From: Bradyrhizobium sp.
Lineage (GTDB): Bacteria > Pseudomonadota > Alphaproteobacteria > Rhizobiales > Xanthobacteraceae
Length of the DNA stretch: 10,802 nt
Direction of reading: 5' to 3'
NCBI GenBank assembly: GCA_025960445.1
Contig: JAICIT010000040.1
Coordinates: forward strand, 1 to 10,802
Made by a program: the position numbers and the translations under genes. A model generated the notes under the pieces. It was given only the letters and a program-made list of their open reading frames with translations, was not told the origin of the DNA and did no database searches. Shown piece after piece: positions 1 through 7,086 of this stretch (positions within the stretch are counted from its first letter, which is position 1; the number at the start of each line of letters is the position of its first letter).

Positions 1-1269
1 CGCTCCGGTCTTGAGGAAGACGTACGAATTGCCGTCCGGGTCGATGCGGCCGCTCCATGCCAGCATAAAGGCCTGGTATTCGCCGGCTTCGGCCTGCTTT
101 AGCGAAGTCGCGAACTCGGTGACCCTGATCTTCATGTCGAAGCCGGCCTCGGCCGCCATCGACTGGATCACCTGCGCGACGGCTTCGGTTTCGGCGCCCT
201 TTGGCACCATGAAATCGACGTTCACTGGCGGAGTGACGCCGGCTTCCTTCAATAGCGCCTTGGCTTTCGCGACGTCGCGGGGGCGAACGGGGAAGGCCTG
301 CTGGTAATAAGGATGATCGGGATTGACCCATTGGTTGCCAGGCTTGAATTCGCCATTAAAGACGACCTGATTGATGGCTTCGCGGTCAATCGACAAATCC
401 AGTGCCTGCCGAACCTTGGCGGATTGGCTGAGCGGCCCCTTCGCCTTGTCATTGCCGATGTTCAGCGTCACTCCCTGGTAACCCAACTCGATAGCAGTCG
501 ATAATTTGAGTTTCGGGTCTGCCTGCACGGCTTTGATGTCAGTCGCGAGCAGCCGCTCCAGCAAATCGAGCCCTCCCGATTTCAGGTTGGCCAGCCTGAC
601 CGTGGCGTCGACGATAGGCAGAAACACCACGCGATCGATGAAGACGTTGTCCTTGTTCCAGTAGTCGGCGAACTTCTCGAGCACGATGCGATCCTGCTGC
701 ACGCGTTCGACGAATTTGTAAGGCCCGGCGCAAACCGGATGCAGCCCGAACTTGTCGCCTTGCTCCTTTGCGGCCTTTGGCGAGACCATCATGCCGGCGC
801 GATCGGTGAGCTGAGCGATCAATGGCGAGAACGGCGCTTTCAAGACCAGCTTGATCGTGAGAGGATCTACGACGTCGACATGGTCGAGCGCGGCCAATTC
901 CGGCTTTCGAAATGATCCCTGCATCGTCAGATGGCGTTCGAGCGAGAATTTCGCGGCCTCGGCATTGAACGGCTCGCCATCGTGGAATTTCACTCCCGGC
1001 CGCAATTTGATCGTGACCTCCTTGCCGTCGGCGGAGGTCTCGTGAGAAAGCGCGAGCTGCGGCACGATGTTGATCTTTTCGTCGATGTCGAACAGCTTGT
1101 CGCAGAAGCTGGCGAACACGATGCGGCCGACATAGGTGCGCGCCAGCGTCGGATCGAGAATGTCGGGATCCTCGGCAAGACCGATCCGCAGGGTGGTTTG
1201 GGCTTGCGCCATCGTATGAACCGAAAACAACGCTGCCGCCGCGAGGGCCGCGAAACGCAGGATTTTCAT
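1..1269 (-). CDS. Family-5 extracellular peptide-binding protein (second copy), C-terminus cut by window edge
   Basis: This is a periplasmic solute-binding subunit of a peptide-type ABC importer (SBP_bac_5 family, DppA/OppA/GsiB type). The frame is open for 423 codons from the ATG at 1269 to the left edge, and family members usually have about 500-530 residues, so roughly the last 80-100 are missing. Residues 1-23 form a Sec signal peptide: Lys2 and Arg5, a hydrophobic Ala/Leu core, then AQA at 21-23 before Gln24. The mature protein starts with an LRIG strand and carries the family signature LRPGVKFHDGEPFN at residues 89-102, followed later by a GPYKF motif and a DYWN motif. An in-frame ATG five codons upstream (1284) is possible, but only the ATG at 1269 has a GGAG ribosome site at good spacing. 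It follows the second DppF-type ATPase after 22 bases, so it is probably the binding protein for that ATPase pair. The ligand cannot be predicted. Confidence 0.93.
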   Translation of the reverse strand, partial: MKILRFAALAAAALFSVHTMAQAQTTLRIGLAEDPDILDPTLARTYVGRIVFASFCDKLFDIDEKINIVPQLALSHETSADGKEVTIKLRPGVKFHDGEPFNAEAAKFSLERHLTMQGSFRKPELAALDHVDVVDPLTIKLVLKAPFSPLIAQLTDRAGMMVSPKAAKEQGDKFGLHPVCAGPYKFVERVQQDRIVLEKFADYWNKDNVFIDRVVFLPIVDATVRLANLKSGGLDLLERLLATDIKAVQADPKLKLSTAIELGYQGVTLNIGNDKAKGPLSQSAKVRQALDLSIDREAINQVVFNGEFKPGNQWVNPDHPYYQQAFPVRPRDVAKAKALLKEAGVTPPVNVDFMVPKGAETEAVAQVIQSMAAEAGFDMKIRVTEFATSLKQAEAGEYQAFMLAWSGRIDPDGNSYVFLKTGA

Positions 1270-1278
1270 CGTACTGGT

Positions 1279-1282
1279 CTCC
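1279..1282 (-). promoter_or_regulatory. Ribosome binding site of the second binding protein
   Basis: GGAG on the minus strand lies 9 bases before the ATG at 1269. It overlaps the alternative in-frame ATG at 1284, which has no purine-rich site of its own, so it favours 1269 as the true start. Confidence 0.6.
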
Positions 1283-1291
1283 ATATTCAGT

Positions 1292-2398
1292 TCAGCCGGT
1301 TGGCGGCGTGGGTGCGACTATATCAACCCCGGACGAGCGGGCTACATCCGCGTGGCTGCTGAAAGCCGCGACCAATCTTTCCAATGCGGGCGACAAGCTA
1401 TCGGCTGGAAGCACCGCATCGGGCGGGGGCAGTTCCGCCGTGCGATGACAGGCAGTCAAATGCCCGGACTTGTCTCCAAGCAATTCCGGCGGCTCGATCC
1501 GGCAGCGCTCGATAACGTAGGGGCAGCGGGTATGAAAGCGACAGCCGGCCGGCGGGTTGAGCGCGCTTGGCATTTCGCCCTGCAGCAGGATGCGGCTGCG
1601 CTTGGCGCGCGGTTTTGGGACGGGAATCGCCGATAACAACGCGCGGCTGTAGGGGTGACGAGGCGAGGCGAACAACGCCTCCGTGTTCGCCATCTCGACG
1701 ATCCCACCGAGATTCATCACGGCGACGCGGTCGGCGATGTGCTTGACCACGGCGAGGTCGTGCGAGACGAAAATGTAGGCGAGCCCGAGACGATCCTGGA
1801 GATCGCGCAGCAGGTTAAGGATCTGCGATCGGATCGACACATCCAGCGCCGAGACCGGCTCGTCGCAGATGATGAGTTTCGGTTCGACCGCGAGCGCCCG
1901 GGCGATGGCGATGCGCTGGCGTTGGCCACCGGAGAATTCGTGGCTATAGCGGCGCGCAAATCGAGGCTCCAGTCCGACCAATTGCAGCAATTCCTCAACG
2001 CGTTGGTGTCGGCGTGAGGCCGAAACGAGGTCATGGAGTGCCAGAGGTTCAGTGAGGATCTGGCTGATCGTCATGCGCGGGTTAAGCGAGGCATACGGAT
2101 CCTGGAAAATGATCTGCGCATCGCGACGAAAGGCGCGCAGTTGATTGGCGTCAAATGCGAGCAGATCACGTCCCTCGAACCGAATTTGCCCCGAGTCCGG
2201 CTCGATCAAGCGCAGCATCAGCCGGCTGACCGTGGACTTGCCGCAACCGGATTCGCCGACCAGCGCCAGCGTCTTACCTGCATCGAGGCTGAAACTGACA
2301 CCATCGACCGCCTTGATGAACGCGGTCGCTCGGCCGAATACCGAGCGCGCGGCAACGAAATGCTTCACCAAGCCTTCGACCTCGAGCAGGGCGGTCAT
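1292..2398 (-). CDS. DppF/OppF-type peptide ABC transporter ATPase (second copy)
   Basis: This is a cytoplasmic ATP-hydrolysing subunit of a peptide importer, 368 residues. The ABC motifs are complete: Walker A GESGCGKS at 48-55, Q-loop Gln99 in IFQDPYASLNPR, signature SGGQRQR at 156-162, Walker B LIICDEP at 175-181, and H-loop His213 in SHD. The oligopeptide-type C-terminal region follows, with cysteines 286, 292, 299 and 317. Related OppD/DppD-type subunits are reported to bind a [4Fe-4S] cluster through such cysteines, so a cluster here is possible but unproven. After Cys317 there is a roughly 50-residue Pro/Ala-rich tail, much longer than the 13 residues in the first DppF copy (6085-7086). 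The start has GGAGA seven bases upstream. It should pair with the DppD-type ATPase at 2484-3473, from which it is separated by 85 bases that form a mini-ORF. Confidence 0.95.
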   Translation of the reverse strand: MTALLEVEGLVKHFVAARSVFGRATAFIKAVDGVSFSLDAGKTLALVGESGCGKSTVSRLMLRLIEPDSGQIRFEGRDLLAFDANQLRAFRRDAQIIFQDPYASLNPRMTISQILTEPLALHDLVSASRRHQRVEELLQLVGLEPRFARRYSHEFSGGQRQRIAIARALAVEPKLIICDEPVSALDVSIRSQILNLLRDLQDRLGLAYIFVSHDLAVVKHIADRVAVMNLGGIVEMANTEALFASPRHPYSRALLSAIPVPKPRAKRSRILLQGEMPSALNPPAGCRFHTRCPYVIERCRIEPPELLGDKSGHLTACHRTAELPPPDAVLPADSLSPALERLVAAFSSHADVARSSGVDIVAPTPPTG

Positions 2399-2405
2399 GT
2401 TCTGC

Positions 2406-2410
2406 TCTCC
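2406..2410 (-). promoter_or_regulatory. Ribosome binding site of the second DppF-type ATPase
   Basis: GGAGA on the minus strand sits 7 bases before the ATG at 2398. It lies inside the mini-ORF at 2395-2484, so ribosomes translating the mini-ORF would pass over or occlude it. Confidence 0.6.
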
Positions 2411-2424
2411 ACAGCGCCTGGACT

Positions 2425-2440
2425 GCGACGCCGGCGTCGC
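2425..2440. repeat. Perfect 16-bp palindrome between the second DppD and DppF genes
   Basis: GCGACGCCGGCGTCGC is identical on both strands. It lies 27-42 bases upstream of the downstream ATG and coincides with the five arginine codons of the mini-ORF. It could be a protein-binding site, or in RNA a short hairpin with a small CCGG-containing loop. No function is established. Confidence 0.5.
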
Positions 2441-2466
2441 GTGCTGCAGCGCGCGGTAGAAATAAA

Positions 2467-2481
2467 GCGAAAGCGCTTCGC
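2467..2481 (-). other. Small hairpin just after the second DppD stop codon
   Basis: On the minus strand GCGAA, a five-base loop GCGCT and TTCGC form a 5-bp stem followed by TTTATTTC. The stem is short and the T-tract is interrupted, so it is at best a weak pause or attenuation site. It begins 2 bases after the TGA of the upstream ATPase. Confidence 0.25.
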
Positions 2482-2483
2482 CA

Positions 2484-3473
2484 TCAGGATACCAGTTTCT
2501 CCAACGGCGCCTTGATGCAGCGCGACCAATGTCCGGGGCTCACCTCAATAAATGGTGGTGGGCCAGCGATACAAGCCTCGCTGACAAAGGGGCAACGGGC
2601 GGCGAATCGGCAAGCGAATGGTGGACTGGTCATGTTGGGCACCATGCCCTCGATAGTGGCGAGATGCGAAGCGCGCCGATCTAACCGTGGGATCGAGCCG
2701 AGCAGCCCAACCGTGTAGGGATGCTGAGGTGAAGCGAACAATTCGTCGACCGCCGCGCGCTCGACGATCTCCCCGGCATACATCACCGCGACTTCGTCGC
2801 ACACCTCAGCGACCACACCGAGATCATGAGTGATCAGAATGATCGCAGCGCCGCTGGCGCTGCGCAGCTCGCGCATCAGTTCAAGTATCTGGGCTTGCAA
2901 CGTAACGTCCAGCGCCGTGGTCGGCTCGTCGGCGATCAGGAGCATGGGATCGCACGCCAGCGCCATGGCAATCATGACGCGCTGGCGCATCCCGCCGGAC
3001 AATTTGTGCGGATATTCGTCGATGCGGCTGTCCGGGGAGGGGATGTGGACGCGGCGCAACAGCTCGATAGCGCGCTCGCGTGCTCTTCGCCGCGAACCGC
3101 CGCGATGGCGAAGGATGGTCTCGATGATCTGTTCGCCGATCGTGAAGCTCGGGTTCAGAGACGTCATTGGCTCCTGGAAGATCATGGCCAGTCGATTGCC
3201 GCGCAGGTCGCGCAAGGTCTCGTCGGGCACATCGAGCAGATTGGAGCCTTCAAAACGGATCGAGCCGGTGACTTCGGCCGAATGTTTCGACAACAACCCC
3301 ATGATGGCGAGCGAGGTCACGCTCTTGCCGCACCCGGATTCACCGACCAACCCCAGCGTCGCGCCGTTGGCCACGCTGAGGTCAACTGAATCGACGGCAT
3401 GCGTGGTCCGGCCGTCATCGCCGTGGAAGATCACCCGCAAGCCCTCGATTTCTATGAGTGGCGCAACTGTCAT
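2484..3473 (-). CDS. DppD/OppD-type peptide ABC transporter ATPase (second copy)
   Basis: This is a cytoplasmic ATPase subunit of a peptide importer, 329 residues, a normal length for the family. Motifs in order: Walker A GESGCGKS at 44-51, Q-loop Gln100 in IFQEPMTSLNP, signature SGGMRQR at 159-165, Walker B LLIADEP at 178-184, and H-loop His216 in THD. The C-terminal oligopeptide-type region has cysteines 288, 294, 301 and 319, placed like those reported to bind [4Fe-4S] in related DppD/OppD proteins. The ATG overlaps the stop of the DUF1028 gene by four bases (ATGA, 3470-3473), so translation is probably coupled and the two genes share a transcript. With the DppF-type gene at 1292-2398 it forms a second ATPase pair, distinct in sequence from the pair at 6085-8069. 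Its permease partners are not in the window. Confidence 0.95.
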   Translation of the reverse strand: MTVAPLIEIEGLRVIFHGDDGRTTHAVDSVDLSVANGATLGLVGESGCGKSVTSLAIMGLLSKHSAEVTGSIRFEGSNLLDVPDETLRDLRGNRLAMIFQEPMTSLNPSFTIGEQIIETILRHRGGSRRRARERAIELLRRVHIPSPDSRIDEYPHKLSGGMRQRVMIAMALACDPMLLIADEPTTALDVTLQAQILELMRELRSASGAAIILITHDLGVVAEVCDEVAVMYAGEIVERAAVDELFASPQHPYTVGLLGSIPRLDRRASHLATIEGMVPNMTSPPFACRFAARCPFVSEACIAGPPPFIEVSPGHWSRCIKAPLEKLVS

Positions 3474-4180
3474 TTCTGACCTGCTGCGGCAGCTTCGATC
3501 GTGGCATCGATGATCTTGCGGTCGGTGATCCCGGCGGGATTGTTGCGGCTGGGCAGGAATTGCCGGAAATGCACCCAGCGTTCACGGCTGACCTTCTCCA
3601 GGCGTTCCAGTTCGGCCAGTGGATCGGCATGGTCATCGACGCGCAGATCAAGCGCCGACCACTCCTCGTCGGCGTAGATGAGCAGCGCGGCTGACTGCTT
3701 GCCGCGCTTGTCTCCGCCAGCAGCCTCGCCTGATCGCATCGCCGCGATCAAGCGTTGCGCGAATGGCACGGATTCCGCCGCAACGTAAGTCTGTGCGGTA
3801 TCCTCAAGTACCCGAGAGCCCACAAGCATGTTGCCGGCAATGGAAAAGCCATTGCCCTTGAGGTGCCCGCACCAGTCGACGCAATCGCGTCCGGTATGGC
3901 AGGCGATGCTTCCGCTTGCGTCCAAGATGTGGACCTGCCGGCTCTCCCGGCCGGCATCGGCTGCGATCAGCGTTTCAATGATCTCGACGGGCTGACGTCC
4001 TTCGCGCAGCAGCTTCAAACCATCGATCCCGTAGTAAGGATTGACCAAGGCCTGAGTCGCGATACCTCCAATGCGAGCGGCGATATGCGGCACGCGGGCG
4101 CCGACCGCGAAGAAGCGCGTCGCAACGGCTATTCCGAGCTGCCCGGTTGAGGGATCACGGGCGATAATCGACCAGGTCAT
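3470..4180 (-). CDS. DUF1028 family protein, Ntn-hydrolase-like
   Basis: This is a 236-residue protein of the DUF1028 family, whose activity is unknown and whose solved members have the Ntn-hydrolase fold. The N-terminus MTWSIIARDPSTGQLGIAVA is family-typical. Later conserved blocks are GGIATQALVNPYYG (38-51), RQVHILDASG (81-90), HTGRDC (95-100), GNMLVG (116-121), GGDKRGKQSAAL (155-166) and DLRVDDHADPLAEL (178-191). There is no signal peptide, so it is probably cytoplasmic. If Met1 is removed, Thr2 becomes the N-terminal residue, which would suit an Ntn-type nucleophile; this is an inference. It starts 8 bases after the GGT-family gene without a clear ribosome site and overlaps the next ATPase by ATGA, so all three are likely co-translated. 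The neighbourhood suggests hydrolysis of an imported peptide or amide, but the reaction is not known. Confidence 0.9.
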   Translation of the reverse strand: MTWSIIARDPSTGQLGIAVATRFFAVGARVPHIAARIGGIATQALVNPYYGIDGLKLLREGRQPVEIIETLIAADAGRESRQVHILDASGSIACHTGRDCVDWCGHLKGNGFSIAGNMLVGSRVLEDTAQTYVAAESVPFAQRLIAAMRSGEAAGGDKRGKQSAALLIYADEEWSALDLRVDDHADPLAELERLEKVSRERWVHFRQFLPSRNNPAGITDRKIIDATIEAAAAGQK

Positions 4181-4188
4181 CTAAGCAA

Positions 4189-5991
4189 CTATCGTCCGGC
4201 CGCGTAGCCCTGCATGCCGCGCGGATTCGCAGCGGCGCGCCGGCGGCGGCCGACCTTCGCGGCGGCGGTCAATCGTCCTTCCGACCAGTCGGGACCCATC
4301 TCCACGATGTGACCTCGGCTCTTCAATGAATTCACCGTCGTCTTCGGCACGCGGTTCTCCAGCACCAATACGCCCGGGCGAGCCGTGCGCGGCCAGAATG
4401 AGATCGGGAAATGCTCTGAATGCCAGGCCGGCGCGTCGATCGCCTCTTGAAGGTTCATCTTGGCATGCACGTGCCGTAGAAAAAATTGCGTCGTCCATTG
4501 ATCCTGCTGATCGCCTCCGGGTGAACCCCACGCCAAATACGGTTCGCCATCCCGCCACGCCATGGTCGGGCTAAGGGTAGTGCGGGGGCGCTTGCCCGGT
4601 GCCAATGCAGCGGGGTGGTCCTCCTCCAGCCAGAACATCTGCGCGCGGCTGCCGAGGCAGAAGCCGAGTTCCGGAATCACAGGCGACGACTGCAGCCAGC
4701 CACCGGAAGGCGTCGCCGAGATCATGTTGCCGGCCTGATCGATGATATCGAAATGCACGGTATCACCGCGCACCTCGCCGAAGCGGCCGACCGTGGGCTC
4801 ACCGGCGCCCATGGCGCCAACTGCTTCGCGATGACCCTCCTGCCGGCGTAGCTTCACGACCGAGCCAAAGCCTTCCACCGAGCCGGGGACGAATTCGAGC
4901 GAGGCTTTGTCCGAAATCAGCTTGCGCCGCTCATCATTGTAGGCATCGGACAGCAGCGTTGCGATCGGGACTTCCGTGAAATTCGGATCGCCATAGAATT
5001 TCTCGCGGTCGGCAAAGGCGAGCTTGGCGCATTCGGTCTGGAGATGAATGAATTCGGGGCCTGCGGGATCGAGCCCATCAAGGTCAAATCCCTTTAGCAA
5101 AGCGAGTTGCTGAAGCATGACGGGTCCCTGGCTCCAGACGGCCGCCTTGCAGACGGTGTAGCGGCCATACTGGTAAGTGAGCGGCGCCTCCACCGTTGGC
5201 TGCCAACGCGCCATGTCGTCTCCGCGCAAGACGCCGCGATGGGGCGAGCCGGTGACGTCCATGACCTCCTGCGTGCGGCAGAACTTGTCGATCGCTTCAG
5301 CCACAAAGCCATGCGACCACGCCTTGCGCGCGCTTTCGATTTGCGACACGCGGTCGGAGCCGGCGCTTTCGGCCTCCTTCAAAATTCGAGCATAGGTTTC
5401 CGCGAGCTGCTTGTTGGTGAACAGCGTGCCGGGTTCGGGAACTTCATTGTTCGGCAGATAGACCGCGGCTGAGGTTTTCCAGTGCTGCCTGAACAGTTGC
5501 TCCACGACCTTGATCGTCGCCGATGCGCGTTCGACCAGCGGATAGCCGTCCCGCGCATAGGCGATCGCCGGCTCAAGCACGTCCCGAAGTCGCAGCGTGC
5601 CGTAATCGCGCAGCAGCAACATCCACGATTCAAACGTGCCGGGAACGCAGGCGGCGAGCAACCCGGTGCCAGGCACCATCTCCAGTCCCTCGCTGCGATA
5701 GTGCGCGATGGTCGCCCCGGCAGGCGCGGGGCCTTGACCGCAGATGACTTCGGTGCAGGCCCGGCGGGTATCATGGACAATGATCGGCACGTCGCCGCCG
5801 GGGCCGTTCAGGTGCGGTTCGACCACCTGCAGCGTGAACGCTGTTGCGACACCCGCGTCAAATGCATTGCCGCCCTTCTCCAGGGTGGCCATCCCGACCG
5901 CGGTGGCGATCCAATGGGTTGAGGTGACGACGCCGAACGTGCCTTCGATTTCCGGTCGTGTCGTGAACGGATCGGGATTGATATTGCCCAT
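4189..5991 (-). CDS. Gamma-glutamyltransferase family protein (Ntn hydrolase)
   Basis: This is a 600-residue member of the GGT family, whose proteins self-cleave at a Thr to give a large and a small subunit and then hydrolyse or transfer acyl groups from amides. The likely cleavage Thr is residue 411 in DTVHFDIID, matching the TTHYSVVD site of E. coli GGT; this predicts subunits of about 410 and 190 residues. Other family elements are GGNAFDAGVATAF near 40-52, NGPGGD at 62-67, SPTM after a TT pair (471-472) that replaces the Ser-Ser of E. coli GGT, and GSPGGD at 489-494. The segment GQGPAP (85-90) has Pro where classical GGTs have Arg to hold the glutamyl carboxylate, so the substrate may differ. 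No signal peptide is seen, so it is probably cytoplasmic. A TTG at 6057 would add 22 residues of unconvincing sequence. I prefer the ATG at 5991, where family-like sequence begins, although its ribosome site is weak. Confidence 0.9.
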   Translation of the reverse strand: MGNINPDPFTTRPEIEGTFGVVTSTHWIATAVGMATLEKGGNAFDAGVATAFTLQVVEPHLNGPGGDVPIIVHDTRRACTEVICGQGPAPAGATIAHYRSEGLEMVPGTGLLAACVPGTFESWMLLLRDYGTLRLRDVLEPAIAYARDGYPLVERASATIKVVEQLFRQHWKTSAAVYLPNNEVPEPGTLFTNKQLAETYARILKEAESAGSDRVSQIESARKAWSHGFVAEAIDKFCRTQEVMDVTGSPHRGVLRGDDMARWQPTVEAPLTYQYGRYTVCKAAVWSQGPVMLQQLALLKGFDLDGLDPAGPEFIHLQTECAKLAFADREKFYGDPNFTEVPIATLLSDAYNDERRKLISDKASLEFVPGSVEGFGSVVKLRRQEGHREAVGAMGAGEPTVGRFGEVRGDTVHFDIIDQAGNMISATPSGGWLQSSPVIPELGFCLGSRAQMFWLEEDHPAALAPGKRPRTTLSPTMAWRDGEPYLAWGSPGGDQQDQWTTQFFLRHVHAKMNLQEAIDAPAWHSEHFPISFWPRTARPGVLVLENRVPKTTVNSLKSRGHIVEMGPDWSEGRLTAAAKVGRRRRAAANPRGMQGYAAGR

Positions 5992-6084
5992 TGGTATCCA
6001 TGTTGGTTCGATGATGTCGCCCGCGGACACTTGATCACAGCCAAGCCGCCCTGCCAACGGCGCAGCGCTTGGCTATTTCCGTGC

Positions 6085-7086
6085 TTAAGCCGGGGCTGCG
6101 GCCTCAAGTTGATCGTTTACGGCGTGGCAGGCGACGCCGTCGATCAGGGCAGGGGCCTGCCTGCGGCAGAGATCGAACGCGAGCGGACAACGGGGGTTGA
6201 ACGCGCAGCCTGACGGCGGGTGAATTGGATTCGGGATTTCACCCTTCACCGGGATCCGCTGCCTGCCCGACATCGCCAGATCGGGAACGGCGCCCAGCAG
6301 CATCTTGGTATAGGGCATTCGCGGTTGACTAAAAAGCTCGCGGCTTTCCGCGATCTCGACAATGCGGCCGAGATACATCACGCCGATGCGGCTCGCCATG
6401 TGACGGACCACAGCCAGATTGTGGCTGATGAAAAGATAGGTAAGGCCGAACTTGTCCTGCAGGTCACGCATCAGATTGAGGATTTGCGCCTGCACGGACA
6501 CATCAAGCGCCGAGGTTGGCTCGTCGCAAACGATAAATTCGGCATCGGATGCCAGTGCGCGGGCGATCGCGACACGCTGCCGTTGTCCACCGGAGAATTC
6601 ATGCGGATATTTCCAGCCATCGTCGGGGTGCAGGCCGACCAGGTCCAATAGCTCGCCGACTCTCGCTTGTATGTCCCGCTCGCCCTGGATCAGGTCGAAA
6701 GCCCGGATCGGCTCTGCCACGATCGCATCGACCCGAAGCCGCGGGTTGAGGCTTGCATAAGGGTCCTGAAAAATCATCTGAATGCGGCGGCGAAGTTGCC
6801 GGCGCGCCTGGGACTGTCGGGGGTTGGTCATCGAGATGCCATCAATGATCACTTCGCCGGAAGTCGGCCGTAGCAGGCCGACAATCATGCGGGCGACGGT
6901 GGTCTTTCCCGAACCGGATTCGCCTACCAAGGCGAAGGTTTCGCCTCTGGTGATATCAAAGGTCACGCCATCGACCGCTTTCAAGAATTCCAGATGACCG
7001 CCTTCGAGCATTCGCTCCAGCCATGGTCTGGAAACATCGAAAACGCGGCGCAGATTTTTGGCTTGCACAAAGGGCGCCGGCGTCAT
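6085..7086 (-). CDS. DppF/OppF-type peptide ABC transporter ATPase (first copy)
   Basis: This is a cytoplasmic ATPase subunit of a peptide importer, 333 residues, full length for the family. Motifs: Walker A GESGSGKT at 55-62, Q-loop Gln107 in IFQDPYASLNPR, signature SGGQRQR at 165-171, Walker B FIVCDEP at 184-190, and H-loop His222, here in SHN rather than the commoner SHD. A DppF-typical insert of about 20 residues (around 16-36) precedes the Walker A region. The C-terminal cysteines are 294, 300, 307 and 320. Its ATG overlaps the stop of the preceding DppD-type gene by four bases (ATGA, 7083-7086), which points to coupled translation and a heterodimeric ATPase. It is the last gene of the first importer, and the GGT-family gene follows within about 100 bases. 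Confidence 0.96.
   Translation of the reverse strand: MTPAPFVQAKNLRRVFDVSRPWLERMLEGGHLEFLKAVDGVTFDITRGETFALVGESGSGKTTVARMIVGLLRPTSGEVIIDGISMTNPRQSQARRQLRRRIQMIFQDPYASLNPRLRVDAIVAEPIRAFDLIQGERDIQARVGELLDLVGLHPDDGWKYPHEFSGGQRQRVAIARALASDAEFIVCDEPTSALDVSVQAQILNLMRDLQDKFGLTYLFISHNLAVVRHMASRIGVMYLGRIVEIAESRELFSQPRMPYTKMLLGAVPDLAMSGRQRIPVKGEIPNPIHPPSGCAFNPRCPLAFDLCRRQAPALIDGVACHAVNDQLEAAAPA

Larger units (their letters stand above)
2395..2484 (-). other. Arginine-rich 29-codon mini-ORF joining the second DppD and DppF genes
   Basis: The 85-base gap is spanned exactly by an open frame. Its ATG (2484-2482) shares one base with the TGA of the upstream ATPase (TGATG). Its own TGA (2397-2395) overlaps the ATG of the downstream ATPase (ATGA). 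The predicted 29-residue peptide starts MAKRFRFIS and is rich in Arg and Ser, with five consecutive arginine codons at 16-20 (2439-2425) using CGA, CGC, CGG, CGT and CGC. It may be a translational relay or leader peptide, or a chance open frame. Nothing shows that the peptide itself has a function. Confidence 0.3.

Noticed and set aside
1282..1284. In-frame ATG upstream of the second binding protein start
   Set aside because: It has no ribosome site and would put five polar residues before a normal signal peptide.
2033..2515. 160-codon plus-strand frame, and a similar one at 2826-3389
   Set aside because: Both are antisense to strong ATPase genes, have composition typical of shadow frames, and have no family resemblance.
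2830..3513. 227-codon open frame on the plus strand
   Set aside because: It lies opposite the second DppD-type ATPase, which has all ABC motifs. Its product has no recognisable domain and is explained by high-GC antisense open frames.
4181..4558. 125-codon minus-strand frame inside the GGT-family gene
   Set aside because: It is another frame of the GGT-family coding region, whose C-terminal motifs (GSPGGD, NPRGMQGYA) are clearly the real product.
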